The notes under the pieces are model-generated. The model was given only the letters and a program-made list of their open reading frames with translations, was not told where the DNA came from and did not search any database. From contig RSEF01000002.1 in NCBI GenBank assembly GCA_003993805.1, positions 67,303,879 through 67,367,878 of the forward strand: a stretch of 64,000 nucleotides of DNA, given 5' to 3'. Below, in pieces: positions 38,271 to 49,831 of the stretch. Position numbers and translations under genes: made by a program. The first letter of the stretch is position 1, and each line of letters starts with the position of its first letter. Source of the DNA: Himantopus leucocephalus (taxonomy: Eukaryota; Chordata; Aves; Charadriiformes; Recurvirostridae).

Positions 38271-38271
38271 T

Positions 38272-38640
38272 GCAGGATCACAAGATAATTCAGGCTGGCA
38301 GGGAAGTCTTCTGGGGAGGTCTCTGGTCTCAGACCATGACCAGAACAGCCTCAGCCATGGGGTCTGACCAGACCGCTCAGAACTTCACCCAGCTGGAGTG
38401 TGAAACCCCCCAATGCCAGAGACAGCCCAGCTTTCCTTGGCATCAGCTCCATGGCTGGGCTGTCTTTGTGAGGAAAAGGTTTCTCCTTGTCTCCAGCCTG
38501 AGCTTCTTGTGTTTCAGATTGTGATGCTGCCTCTCACTCTCCTGCCACACACTGCTGTGAAGAGCCTGGACACATCCATGCCTTCCATGCCTGACCACCA
38601 GTGCTGGGGATGCTGTTGGGTTGTCCAAAATAGTCCCTTA
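38272..38640 (-). mobile_element. CR1 LINE 3' fragment (diverged)
   Basis: This is antisense CR1 3'-end sequence. It starts with ACAAGATAATTCAGGCTGGCAG, and further right it has a degraded form of the TTCTCCTTGTCTCCAGCCTGAGC block typical of the CR1 3' region. Divergence is high, so the right edge is uncertain. Confidence 0.7.
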
Positions 38641-38789
38641 TCATGGCTGAACCAGCCCCAGTCCCACAGCTACTATTCAGAGGGCAAGGGCTCCAGCCGC
38701 ACCTTCTCAGTGGCCTCCGCTCAACATGGTCATATTTATTGCCATGCTTCCACTATTGAAGGCCCCAAACTGGAGCTTGTGGTTTGACC

Positions 38790-39965
38790 AAATGAAATTG
38801 AATCTGATGAGGGATGTCAATGACAACAAGAAGGACTTCTATAAATACATAGGTAACAAAAGCAAGACTAGTGAAAATGTGGGCTGAATAAGGTGAGGAA
38901 CTCCATTACACAGGACACGGAAAAAGCTCAGCTGCAGAATGCCTCCTTTGCCTCTTTCTTTACGAGAAAGACTGGCCTTCATGAATCACAGGTCCCAGAG
39001 ACCAGGGAAAATGTCTGGAGCAAGGAAGATGTAACCTTGGAGGAAGAGGAGCAATTCAGGGAATGCTTAAGCAAACTGAACATACATGAAGTCCATGGGC
39101 CTTGATTGGATGCACCCAAAAGTTCTGAGGGAGCTGGATGAAGTTACTGTGAGACCACTCTCAATTATCTTTTATCAGTCATGGTGAGTGGGAGATTGTC
39201 TCAAGGCTGGAGGAGAGAAAGTGTCACTTTTGTCTTCAAGAAGGGTAAGAAGGAAGACCCAGAGAACTACAGGACTCACCTTGATCTCTGGAAAGGTGAC
39301 AGAGCAACTAATCCTGGAAATCATTTCCAGGCACATGAAGGACATCATCAGGAGCAGTCAGCGGGGGTTCACCAAGGGGAATTAATGCCTGACCAAACTA
39401 ATAAAAACTGTGGTGAAATGACTGGTAGATGAGAGAAAAGCAGTGGATATTGTTTATCTGAACTTCAGTAAGGCCTTTACCACTGTCTTCCATAATATCT
39501 TTATACAAAAGCTGATAAAGTATGGGCTGGATAAGCAGGCATTGTGGTGGACTGAGAACTGGCTGAACAGCCAGGCTATTCATGGGGTGGTGATCAGTGG
39601 TGCAAGGTCTAGTTGAAGGCCAATAACTATTGGTGTATCCTGGGGATCAATACTGGGTCCAGTTCTGTAGATCTTCCATTAATGATCTGGATGATGGGGC
39701 AGACTGTATCCTCAGCAAGTTTGGAGATGACATGGAACGGGAAGGAGTGGTTAATACACCAAAGGTTTGTGCTGCCATCACAAGGCACCTCAAGAGGCTG
39801 GAGAAATGGACTGTCAGAAACCTCATGATGCTCAATAAGGGGAAGTACAAAGTCCTGCACTAGGGGAGGAACAACTTCATGCACACAGCTGTAAAGTAGT
39901 TTGGCAGAAAAGGATCTAGCGGTCCTGGTGGACACAAAGTTGAACATGAGCCAACAATGTGCCCT
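38790..39965 (+). mobile_element. CR1 LINE, reverse-transcriptase region remnant
   Basis: This is a second CR1 in plus orientation, covering the central part of ORF2. It has an EDPENYRTHLDLW-type block at 39260, a GFTKGN block near 39370, a VYLNFSKAFTTVFHNIF-type block near 39450-39500, and an ILSKFGDD remnant near 39710 where the catalytic Ala-Asp-Asp is altered. There are many stops and frameshifts. The element is cut at its 3' end by another CR1 fragment and the gap. Confidence 0.9.
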
Positions 39966-39978
39966 TTCAGCAAAAACT

Positions 39979-40050
39979 GTTCATAGAATCATGGAAAAAT
40001 TAAGGTCTGAAAAGACCTTTAAGATCATTGAGTCCAACCGTTAACCTAAC
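39979..40050 (-). mobile_element. CR1 LINE 3' end at gap edge
   Basis: The first about 70 bases of an antisense CR1 3' end (ATAGAATCATGGAAAAATTA, then AAGACCTTTAAGATCATTGA) run straight into the gap at 40051. The rest is missing. Confidence 0.8.
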
Positions 40051-41050
40051 NNNNNNNNNNNNNNNNNNNNNNNNNNNNNNNNNNNNNNNNNNNNNNNNNN
40101 NNNNNNNNNNNNNNNNNNNNNNNNNNNNNNNNNNNNNNNNNNNNNNNNNNNNNNNNNNNNNNNNNNNNNNNNNNNNNNNNNNNNNNNNNNNNNNNNNNNN
40201 NNNNNNNNNNNNNNNNNNNNNNNNNNNNNNNNNNNNNNNNNNNNNNNNNNNNNNNNNNNNNNNNNNNNNNNNNNNNNNNNNNNNNNNNNNNNNNNNNNNN
40301 NNNNNNNNNNNNNNNNNNNNNNNNNNNNNNNNNNNNNNNNNNNNNNNNNNNNNNNNNNNNNNNNNNNNNNNNNNNNNNNNNNNNNNNNNNNNNNNNNNNN
40401 NNNNNNNNNNNNNNNNNNNNNNNNNNNNNNNNNNNNNNNNNNNNNNNNNNNNNNNNNNNNNNNNNNNNNNNNNNNNNNNNNNNNNNNNNNNNNNNNNNNN
40501 NNNNNNNNNNNNNNNNNNNNNNNNNNNNNNNNNNNNNNNNNNNNNNNNNNNNNNNNNNNNNNNNNNNNNNNNNNNNNNNNNNNNNNNNNNNNNNNNNNNN
40601 NNNNNNNNNNNNNNNNNNNNNNNNNNNNNNNNNNNNNNNNNNNNNNNNNNNNNNNNNNNNNNNNNNNNNNNNNNNNNNNNNNNNNNNNNNNNNNNNNNNN
40701 NNNNNNNNNNNNNNNNNNNNNNNNNNNNNNNNNNNNNNNNNNNNNNNNNNNNNNNNNNNNNNNNNNNNNNNNNNNNNNNNNNNNNNNNNNNNNNNNNNNN
40801 NNNNNNNNNNNNNNNNNNNNNNNNNNNNNNNNNNNNNNNNNNNNNNNNNNNNNNNNNNNNNNNNNNNNNNNNNNNNNNNNNNNNNNNNNNNNNNNNNNNN
40901 NNNNNNNNNNNNNNNNNNNNNNNNNNNNNNNNNNNNNNNNNNNNNNNNNNNNNNNNNNNNNNNNNNNNNNNNNNNNNNNNNNNNNNNNNNNNNNNNNNNN
41001 NNNNNNNNNNNNNNNNNNNNNNNNNNNNNNNNNNNNNNNNNNNNNNNNNN
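40051..41050. other. Assembly gap (exactly 1000 N)
   Basis: One thousand Ns are flanked by a CR1 3' end on the left and a run of 28 A on the right. Both sides are repeat sequence, so the join is weakly supported. The gap falls immediately downstream of MRS2 exon 2, where the remaining exons should follow. Confidence 0.97.
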
Positions 41051-41082
<32 letters not shown>

Positions 41083-41138
41083 GCACCATCATCTTGCACA
41101 AGCTGCCCTCGTTGGTGGAAACGCCTGCGTGTACTTAC

Positions 41139-41212
41139 CACTGCAAAAACAGGAGACACACTAGCTAAGGTGGCTTGGGAGGCCTCTGTTGTGGCATGTT
41201 GATAAAATCCAC
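41139..41212 (-). CDS. MRS2: MRS2 exon 2
   Basis: This is the second coding exon of MRS2, the CorA-family Mg2+ channel of the inner mitochondrial membrane. The minus-strand acceptor TTTCTTCAG puts the first exon base at 41212, and the donor GCAGTG|GTAAGT, a near-perfect consensus, ends it at 41139. The 74 bases enter in phase 1 and leave in phase 0. The product ends TEASQATLASVSPVFAV, matching human MRS2 (SDVSQATLASVAPVFTV) at the start of the mature N-terminal matrix domain. Exon 3 onward, including the helices and the Gly-Met-Asn selectivity motif, is not found in the 40 kb to the left. It is lost in the gap, elsewhere in the genome, or misassembled. Confidence 0.93.
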
Positions 41213-41239
41213 CTGAAGAAAGACAAGACATTTCTACTT

Positions 41240-42110
41240 CCAGCACACTGCACTTTGCCTTTAATTATGACGTGCCCTGCTACAAGACATCTACATAACG
41301 CACAGGCACGGAAACCAAGAAGCATCGATCATGACAAGGCCCCTACCAACGTGCCGCCCGCCCAGCAGAGCCCGCGCAGAGGGCCGATACCGCACCCGCT
41401 GCGCCTACAGCCCCTCTGCTGTCCCCGTCCGGCCGGGCTCTCCACCCTCCCTTCCTCTCTCCCTCCCTCCCTCCCCGCCCGCGGGCCCACACAGCCAGGC
41501 CTGCCGGGGTTCACCGGGGGGGCGGCCGCCGCCGGGCGGGACCAAGGGCCCGGCGGGGCCTGGCTGCACGGCCCGCCGGCGGCAAGCCCGGCCCGGCCCG
41601 GCCCAGCCGCTTACCCGCCCAGCGCAGCCCCCGGGCGCACGGCGGCGGCACCGCCACCCCCGCCGGCCGGCCCTGGCCCGGCAGCAGCCCCAGGGCGGCC
41701 CGCAGGCGGGACCCGCCACCCGCCGCGCCCGCCCAGCCGCGGGGCGCGCAGCAGCAGCGGCGGCGGCAGCAGCCCCGCACGGCCCCGCGGGGGCGGCCCA
41801 GGGCGCGGGGGAGCAGCCCGGCGCGCAGCATAAGGCGCGCAGGCCCCGCGCAGAGCAGCGCAGCGCCCCGCACGGCCCGGCCCGGCTCCCAGCGCGCAGC
41901 CGCGGCGAAGGAGGGGCCCGGCCGGCTGGAGGGGTTACCCCTGCGCGGCCGGGGAGGAGCGCGGCCGGCGGTGGGGGCCGGGCGACAGCCGCGGGGGTGT
42001 CCCCGCAAGGCCCGGCGACCCCTCGCTCGCCCGCCTGCCGCGGCGCTCCGTACCGCGGGTAGACCTCGCTATGGCTGGGATTTGCCCCACCGCCTTCGGC
42101 CACTTGATGG
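41240..42110. promoter_or_regulatory. CpG island / MRS2 promoter
   Basis: The sequence switches abruptly to very high G+C with dense CpG between about 41340 and 42060, flanked by AT-rich DNA. It covers MRS2 exon 1 and the probable start region to its right. It contains G/C-box-like GGGGCGG words and C-runs (about 41450-41480). No TATA box is evident, as expected for a housekeeping promoter. Confidence 0.8.
41615..41831 (-). CDS. MRS2: MRS2 exon 1: start and mitochondrial targeting peptide
   Basis: On the minus strand ATG is at 41831-41829. The frame begins MLRAGLLPRALGRPRGAVRG, an Arg-rich, acid-free mitochondrial presequence. It ends GLRWAG at the strong donor GGGCGG|GTAAGC (last exon base 41615). 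The 217 bases give 72 codons plus one base (phase 1), exactly what exon 2 needs. The join GLRWAG|FYQH parallels human RLRVAG|EVHRF. The presequence is not conserved in sequence between species, so the assignment rests on position, composition, splice phase and the boundary residues. An unusual cluster of five cysteines around arginines (CCRRRCCC) is present. Longer GC-rich open frames overlap it on both strands and are not coding. A head-to-head position relative to DCDC2 matches the human arrangement. Confidence 0.82.
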
Positions 42111-45100
42111 AGGTTTTACTTTTAAAATGTGGGATGTGGGGTTTTTTTTTTTTCCCAAGTGTAGTACAATTCTGCCCCCAGTAAAGGTCTTGCAATTAAA
42201 TTTCTTTGCCCTGCTTGTGTATCTAAAATAGACAAGCTGGTTGGTTGAGATTTAAAAGTTTAATTGGTAACATACCAGCTTCTGCTATTATATATTATTT
42301 TTAAGCTGCAGCTTTCACATGCAAAAGGATACTGCAGATAGCAGGGGGATCCTTCCTTTGGGTGGTTCTGCTGAAGCACATACATAGGTATGAAGGCAAA
42401 GCCTCTTTAAAGCCCCACAGCAGGACATACTGCCACCATGTACTTAACAGCACTCATTACTAATTAGCGGGCAACTAAAAGAGGAAGTGATTATGCTGCT
42501 AACGAAATGACTCGTACAGCACGGCTGCCCCAACAGGAGCGCACAAATCTAAACAGTGCCCTGGACGCGGGTCTGAGTTTTGAAGACAAGGGGGTCGGGG
42601 CCAAATTCTGCTCTGGGCTGGGCTGTGAGCTAAAGGGAAGTCACCCGAGGGCAGACACTGTCCCCTCCTGTCCTACACCACGTCACCTGTGCGTTTGTGT
42701 GCGTGTTTGGATGTACGCACATCCGCGGGCACAGATGAGCCTTTGTTCAATGTGGATTCACATGTACAGAATCAGAAGGATGGTTTACGCACGGTTTGCA
42801 TGAAGATGAATGACTTTGCAAGGAAGTAATTAAATAAAAAAGTTCCTTAGGAGTTATACACAGCACGTACATGTAGACTGAAGCCATCAGAGGTTTTCAG
42901 TTCCAGGGTAAACATGCCTGAATGCAAATGTTGGCCCCCTTTATACTTGATAAAAAGCTCAAATTAAATGGAGTATTTTAGCTCTAGTTTCAGATAATCA
43001 CAGCAGGTGGCAGTATGTACAAGACTAATTTAATACTCTTGGATCTCAGAGATACTTAAACAAATTTTGGAAATACCAGACAGCACAGAAGATACCGCAG
43101 GAGAGCACGAAACAAACATGCACCATCGCTGGCAACTTAGCGGCAGCTTCCGTTGACTCTGCATGTTTGGAATGCAAAAGCTAGGGAAGCATCTGAAGAA
43201 TATCTGCCAGAAATTTACATTTAATGAATTTGCAGTAAGTCTCACACAACTGACATTTCACACTCTTAAATAAAAAAGGGAAAAGATACTGGGTTGATCT
43301 ATTTGTTTTCCTTTCTCCATCTGTTATTCTGGCTGCTTACACAACAGAAGCATTGGAAATAGGATGACATAACTTCACACCAAATATATACTGATATGAA
43401 CCTTGATATGTACGATATAATAGACCAGTATACCAGTAAGTATTGGTATTGTATCTCATTATAGCTGCGTTATCAGTCATCATTGTCATTGTCTGGATGG
43501 GTAGACAATAACCAAGTATCACCTCTTTCTTTAGAGGTGAAGGCAACATATTGGTGTGAACTGGCAGCCAGGGACAAGCGATGAAGCACAGACAGAATGT
43601 CTAATTTTATACTGCTGCTGACAAAAGATAACTGGAGATGTAGAACTGCCATCTATTTATTGCAGCTCTAAATACCAATGAGTGGCTTGTTGCTTCTGCT
43701 GGACGCACATGTCAGGTATCCTGTCTCTCCTGCAGCGCCAAGCTTTGGGAGCAATTTGCTGTATTTAATCAAAAAAATAATGGCTTAAGCTCATCTGCTG
43801 TTTGTTGAAGAAGCTCATTAACACAAACGGGCATGACGGCTGTTCTCCATTCAGCCAAAATGAGAGGCTACCTCCTGCACAGCCTTGCTTAGCCATGAAC
43901 TTACCATCCAAAACACAAGCTATTTGTGAGATTGAATTACGTGAGCAACTAGTTTCACTGCCGGCTGAATGTCAGCGCAGACATGAGGGACTGGTCTGAT
44001 TGCAGTCGCGGTTACGTGGAAGAGAAAGAGCAGGAACACCAAAGAAAAACACACAGAAAGAGAAGGAAATCGTAGGTATCATCAGAGAAGTCTTTATAAA
44101 ACTCTACTGAAGAAAAGCTCAGAGAACTTTTTGGTAACATTATGGCAGAAAGGCATACAAATGTCTGTCTACAGAGAAATGATCTCCCAGTGTATGATGT
44201 GTACATTTAATCAATCCTGTTTATACACAAGGACGTGCCTGAACCTGTTTCTTCTCCTAAAAGAAATGCTCACAGGAGCCCCATTTTATTCATGTTGAGG
44301 AAGAAAAAAACCCCAAACAACAAACCCCAAACAAAAAATTAACGAAAAAACCCTAAGTTTGCTTCCAGACAGTGGATAAGTGTCTAGTGGATGATAACTG
44401 CAGCTGAATAAGAATAGAGAGAAAAGGAAAGACCCCATAGAAAACTTAAAAAACATAGCATTCATATTCAGAAAAATTTCTCTTATGTGAATGAATCAGG
44501 AATACTCAACCAATAATCTCAGCTGCCTTGAGCAAAGGTAGCTACAGTAACACACTGAGAAATCTTTGCCTAGAAAGGATGACTTCACTCTCATTACCCT
44601 GTACAAAGACCATATGAAATGTATTTTTCAACTTTTTCCCTACTTAAGATAACCCCCTGGAATTTGTTTCCCCATGGAAAACCATTTCCTTATGTGCCTT
44701 TAAGGGTTTTTCAAAGCCTTTTCCTTATGTAACCCCTTATCATCTCAGCTGTTTCAAGACCTGTGTCACCAAAAGCTGTAGCTTAAACTGTGATTGTCGA
44801 ATGCTTTTTTTTTAAGCAAAAATAATCGATCCTGGTATTCTAAGGATTTTTTGATATGGCAATTGTGTAAGTAGGGGAAATTGCTATGACATGGGTATTA
44901 AAATTTACAACTGCATCAGTGCAGTGCATCAGTATTTTGTTTCTTCCAATTAGCATGTGTGCCAGAGAGTTGAACCAGCCAGTATTTATGTACTTTAAAC
45001 TGTCAATGCAGACAGTCCGATTACCCCAGAATTACAACTGGGAATAAAGTGGCTGCTATGGTTTAGTCTGGTTTTAGATAAGATGCACAAAGGTGTAGTT

Positions 45101-48100
45101 ACTTAGTGTGGTTCAAAGCACTGTGTGCAAGAGAACAAGCTGAATTTGGTTCTCTGTGTTTGGAAACTTTATCCTTTTCCATTCTGTCCCTTCTGTCGGT
45201 CTTTTCTTCAGCACTAGGACATGTTCCTGTCTTCATGACCTCGTGTTTTGCTGTCACTGAGCCTTGTTGTCAGAGACCTGCAATAAGCTGCAAAATCATT
45301 CCTGGTTCTGAAATGGCAGAGACTGCATGGCATTTTGCTGCAGAAAGCAGCGACCCTATTTGATGCTACATCGCTATGCCATGGCTCTGTTCTCATCACA
45401 TCCCCCATGTGTGCTCGTTACGTGACCTCAGGGCCATCATGTGATCCTGACACACGACCTGACCGACGTGGTCTCATGCATCAACATCAAGTAAGATGAG
45501 AGGTCTGACATTGCTCCATCATAAAGAGATAATGTGTCTCTGCATTTTTCTTAGTTGTGTCAGTGGGTTCAACAGCTTGTCTTGTTACTGTTGAGAACAT
45601 GATAGGAGATTGCTTAGGAACTGAAACAATAGTGGGGATAAGAGGCCAGGCCCCGGAAAGGCAAGAAGGAGCAGATTCTCATGGATGAAGGCCCTGCTGA
45701 AGTGTTTGAGCTTTTCTTAGCTTTCAGGCAGTGGTCGTACTTAGGCAAGATGGAAAACATGCTGACTTTATACCGTATTGGAAACACTCTGGTTTTGTTT
45801 TGTTTTGTTCCTATTACTGAAGAAAAGAACATGTTCCATTCTGAAAAGGCTGGTGTGAAATAGTAGACTCTGTAGCCCATGGCGAGCTGGACGGTCATGG
45901 TTGCTTTTCAGGGGCTGAATTTGAAGGTGTTGCCTTAAGTGTATGAAAACGGCGAGATTCCACTGCAGCAGAAGTAAAGGGATAGTAAGCAGCTGAACTT
46001 GAAAGATAAAGTCTTTAGAGGCCTAGCTATTAGCTATGTAAAGGTTAAACTGTGGGCAAAATTCTGCATTGCAATTTTGCAGAGGATTCATAATGTGCGC
46101 CCAGTTTTGGACAAAGATTTTGCCCACCAGTTCTAGGCAGCTTTAAGTCTAGCAGTGCTCTGGTACCATTTAAGGGATATTTTATTGCAATACACAAAAG
46201 TGATTGTAACTAGTGCAGCCATAGGTAAATACCAACAGCATTTTGGACTAGCACAAGTGTCGAAATGGGTGCATGAGTAAAATATTCAGTGACTTATCCT
46301 ATGCCATAGATGTTGTGTGATTGCAAATTACGCCTAAAATCACCAAAATGGTAGAATCTGGCACAAAATAGCAGATAGCTGACATATCACTACTTGACTG
46401 CAGAACGGTGTGAAGGTCATCAGCATTTTTGGTTTTTACACATAAGCATATTTTTAATACAAATTTTCATTTCAGGTTGCAATAGATCAATATTAAACAG
46501 AATTAACTCAAGGATGCTAAACGCTTGGTTCTCCCCTTTATCAGTTAGAAGACAACCAGCAAGTAGAGAAATTTAACTGTTAACCAGTAACAGTGGCATA
46601 TTTACTTCCCTCACCCTGGAATTGCTTTTTTGTAATGGTTAACTGCCATGTTGTAACTCACAGCAGGGGGGTAATTTTTCCATCAAAGGAGGTAAGATAA
46701 AAGAAAAGAAAAATTCCTTCCATCACATGTGTTGAAATCCATTTGGAAGAACAATCATTATTTTACACTAAACAATTCCAGGTAGGAAGGTCTATACCAG
46801 TTTTAGTCTTGCGGCAATCAGTAGGGAAAAGGGGCTGTTAAAGGAATTCAATTGAATTTAAGGCATTTTCTGATTCTCTCGGGTTTTATGGCTTCTTGTA
46901 CCCAAGGTCTGGCAAAAATCCAGTGGAATCAAAGCGTCTGTATTTTATTATGCAGCTTCCTACAAAGAGTAAAGCAGATAGCATTAAAAAGTATAGCCAA
47001 AAGTCATGCCCCAAGCATGCCTAAAGTGTTTTCGAGTAAAGAAAACTTATCTATTTGTTTGGACACATCAGAGACTCATCTGTTTGTTGAATAAGCCCAC
47101 AAGATACGTGCTTGATTGATATTTTACAATATTTAATAATCTGAGGAGATGAAAAACATCTACTATTCTGATAATGCCATATCCAAAGTTACTTCCCAAA
47201 CATTGGACAGTCTGGAGATGTTTGGCTGAGAATCAGCAAGGAAAATGCAGTTTCAAGTTGATCATTTATTTACAAAGTTTTTAAAATAGTTTAAGATGAA
47301 AATGGTATCAGGATGATTTAGTGATCTGATACATTTATCTGTGAAATCTAAGGGAGTCTTTTGATTATGGTAGAGGTTGGATGTGGTCCTTAATATGTCT
47401 CTTGAATTTTTTTTTTTAATATTGCTATATCACATCTACGATGTAGAATTACAGAAATTTACTTAGGAAAGAGTGCAACATAAACCCAATTTGACTTCAC
47501 ATTATGTTCTTTGAACAACAAATTTACATTTTACATTTTTTGCCTATTTTCTGTTTTATTCTGTTGATGTATTTTTGTTAAAAATAAATTGTGCCCAAGG
47601 ATATTCTTCTGATTTATGGTGTAATGTATGTTCATGGTGTATTTCGAATTTGAGCTTGGTTTAGCAAGGCAAGTCACCTCTCACGTCCAATTAACTGAAA
47701 TTATCCAGGCAGAATTGCAGGTTTGGGCCAGCTCAGCAGAACTGATATTAGCTCTTGTGATAGATCCCGGATTCTTACGAGAACAAATTATAACAGACTC
47801 ACTCAACCAAAGAATGATAGGAGTATTGAAAAGCTTTTAAATATTTCAGGAATGCAAATAACTATTAAACTTACCCAAATACTGGCGGAGTGCAGTTTAG
47901 TTTTGTGTTACTAGCAAATTTTGCCCATTCAGATGGTAGGATGGGATAAAAGCACCCAAACAGTGTCTGTAACATTTATGTATCATCTCAAAAAGACATT
48001 CAGAGGGCATCATGGCACATGAAAAAAAAAATCAATTGCCTGTATGCATCTGCAATTAATTTGTTAATTAATTAGTCCAAGAGCCTCATTTCAACCCCAG

Positions 48101-48640
48101 TGATAATTTCTTTTCCCTGGAAGATCACGGCCCAGCTTTCTTTCTGAATTGCAGCAAGTGTAAACAGCAAATAGGCGACCTGAAGCAAAGATCCAGTTTT
48201 CAGGTGGGATTTTTAGTAACTGACAAGAAGGAAAAGTAAGAATGGAATAAATAATGGTAGTTACGATTTTTCAGTGGTTGGTTTGCTTCGTACGTGGACC
48301 ATCCTGCACACGCAAGTGGCAATGGTTAGATGTTAACAACGAACCAAAGGCAGAATCGGGCACCAAGTAACTACATCTCCGGTGGAGAAAGCATATATCA
48401 GAATCAGCAAAGGAATACGGAAAAGAAGCCCGGGTGGAGAGCCAGAAGCAGTCACTCATGTTGCAGAAGCTGCTTTTTGGTGGCGGCTGCGGTTTGCCCT
48501 CGTCTCCACGCCGGGCCACTTGCCTCGCGTTTTCGTGACCTTGATCTGTAACGTCTAGTGAAAGCCTGCTTTATTCTGGAGAGGGGAAAACCTGACCCCT
48601 TCAGTAAGAAATCCCAAGAACAGCTGGCCAGATGTGAACG
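42111..48640. other. MRS2-DCDC2 intergenic region
   Basis: This is AT-rich intergenic DNA between two divergent promoters. No exon or known repeat was recognised. There is a short purine stretch near 44300 and a T-run near 47408. It could contain shared regulatory elements, but nothing specific can be claimed from sequence alone. Confidence 0.5.
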
Positions 48641-48649
48641 AAATACAGC

Positions 48650-49830
48650 GTTGTTTCAGCCACCCTTCTCCTCCGCCCGCCCCGGCGGGGCCAAACGCGG
48701 CACAGCGGCGGGGCAGGCGCCAGGCCACAGCCTGCCCCCGCCTCAGACTGCCGGCCCCTGACGGCGGGGCCGGAGCCCGTCAGGGGAACGACTCGTGGGT
48801 GTTTCGTCCTGTACTCACCGACGCGCCTGTGAAGGGCGGCCCCGCCACGGGGGACCGTTACCGGCAGGTAACGGCCGCTCGCCGGCCGCCCGCCTCGCGC
48901 GGAGCCGCCATGTCAGGGCACCTCCGCCCGGCCCGGCCCGGCCGCCGCCTCCTCCTCCCCGCCCCGCCGCCCGTGCTCGCTGTGGGAGCGCTGAGCCGGC
49001 TCAACTTTTCCCCCTCTGCCGCCGCTCCCCCCCTCAGGGCAGCTCAGCTCGGCCGGCCCTGCCTTTGTGGCGGGGAGGAGGGGGGGAGGCAGCCCCGGCG
49101 CGCCGCAAGGCAGAGGCGGCGGTAGGCAGCGCCTCGGCCGCCGGGGAGGAGGAGGCAGAGCGGGGACTTCCCTCGGTCCGGTTCCCTTTGCCCCCGCGAC
49201 CCCCTCTCCCTGCCTCTGGGCACGACGCCCGCTCGTCCGCCTTCCCCCAGCCATCGGCCGGTGAATAACTTAGCCGCGTTGTGTGGTGGCTCTGGGTCTG
49301 GCAGGCGCAGGGGGGAGGACGAGCACATGCCCGGTAAAGTTCCCCGAGGAAACCAGGGTGGTAGCGGCGAGCCTCATGGCAAAGGCAGAGAGGATAAAGG
49401 CCTTGGGAGGCCACGGGTCCCCTGCAGTCCTTTCTCCTGTTGTGTCGGATCTACTTCCATGCAATGCGGGTTGTTTTGGTTTTTTGGTTTTTTTTTTTTT
49501 TTTTTTTTTTGNCCTTAACCTCCCCGGGCGCCAGGGAGCAGCAAGAGCGGGTTGCTTAGCAGGATCCGCTCTCCAAGGGCTGGGCAGAGCTGTGCCGCAA
49601 GCCCCGGGGAGGCTGTAATCCCTCCCCGCGGCGCCGGGCTCCCTCCTCTGCCTCCCCGGAGGTGGGCCCTGGTGCCCGGGCCCCGGCGTGGGTGTGTGTG
49701 GGCGCTTCGCCCCTGGCAAGAGGAGTCGTCAGGGCGGAGGCGAGAGGGTCGCGCAGGCGGGAGCCCTCTCCTGAGTAAACAGGTGCAGGCGGGGTGGCTG
49801 GGTCTGCACAGGAGGTCCGAAGGCACCGAG
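48650..49830. promoter_or_regulatory. CpG island / DCDC2 promoter and 5' UTR
   Basis: A GC- and CpG-dense block begins near 48660 and runs into DCDC2 exon 1. It contains GGGGCGG-type words and a YY1-like GCCGCCATG at 48903-48911. A minus-strand consensus splice donor (CGTCG|GTGAGTAC, exon end at 48819) suggests the island is bidirectional. A poly-T run (about 49487-49510) with a single N at 49512 interrupts the likely 5' UTR. Confidence 0.75.
49512..49512. other. Single-N join after poly-T run in DCDC2 5' region
   Basis: One N follows a long T-run ending TTTG. By analogy with the other single Ns here, it marks an uncertain contig join. The length of the T-run and any sequence lost at the join are unknown. 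Confidence 0.8.
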
Positions 49831-49831
49831 C

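Noticed and set aside
41331..42103. Long open frames on both strands in the MRS2 CpG island
   Set aside because: These are GC-rich shadows. Only the minus-strand frame starting at 41831 gives a targeting-type peptide and the correct phase at a strong donor. The frame ending at 41405 also reaches a GT in phase 1 but at a weak site with no protein similarity.
48910..49125. Plus-strand ATG with a perfect Kozak context (GCCGCCATG) upstream of DCDC2
   Set aside because: The frame is Pro/Arg/Ala-rich, ends before the DCDC2 start and shows no similarity. The motif is better explained as a YY1-like promoter element. A regulatory upstream frame remains possible.
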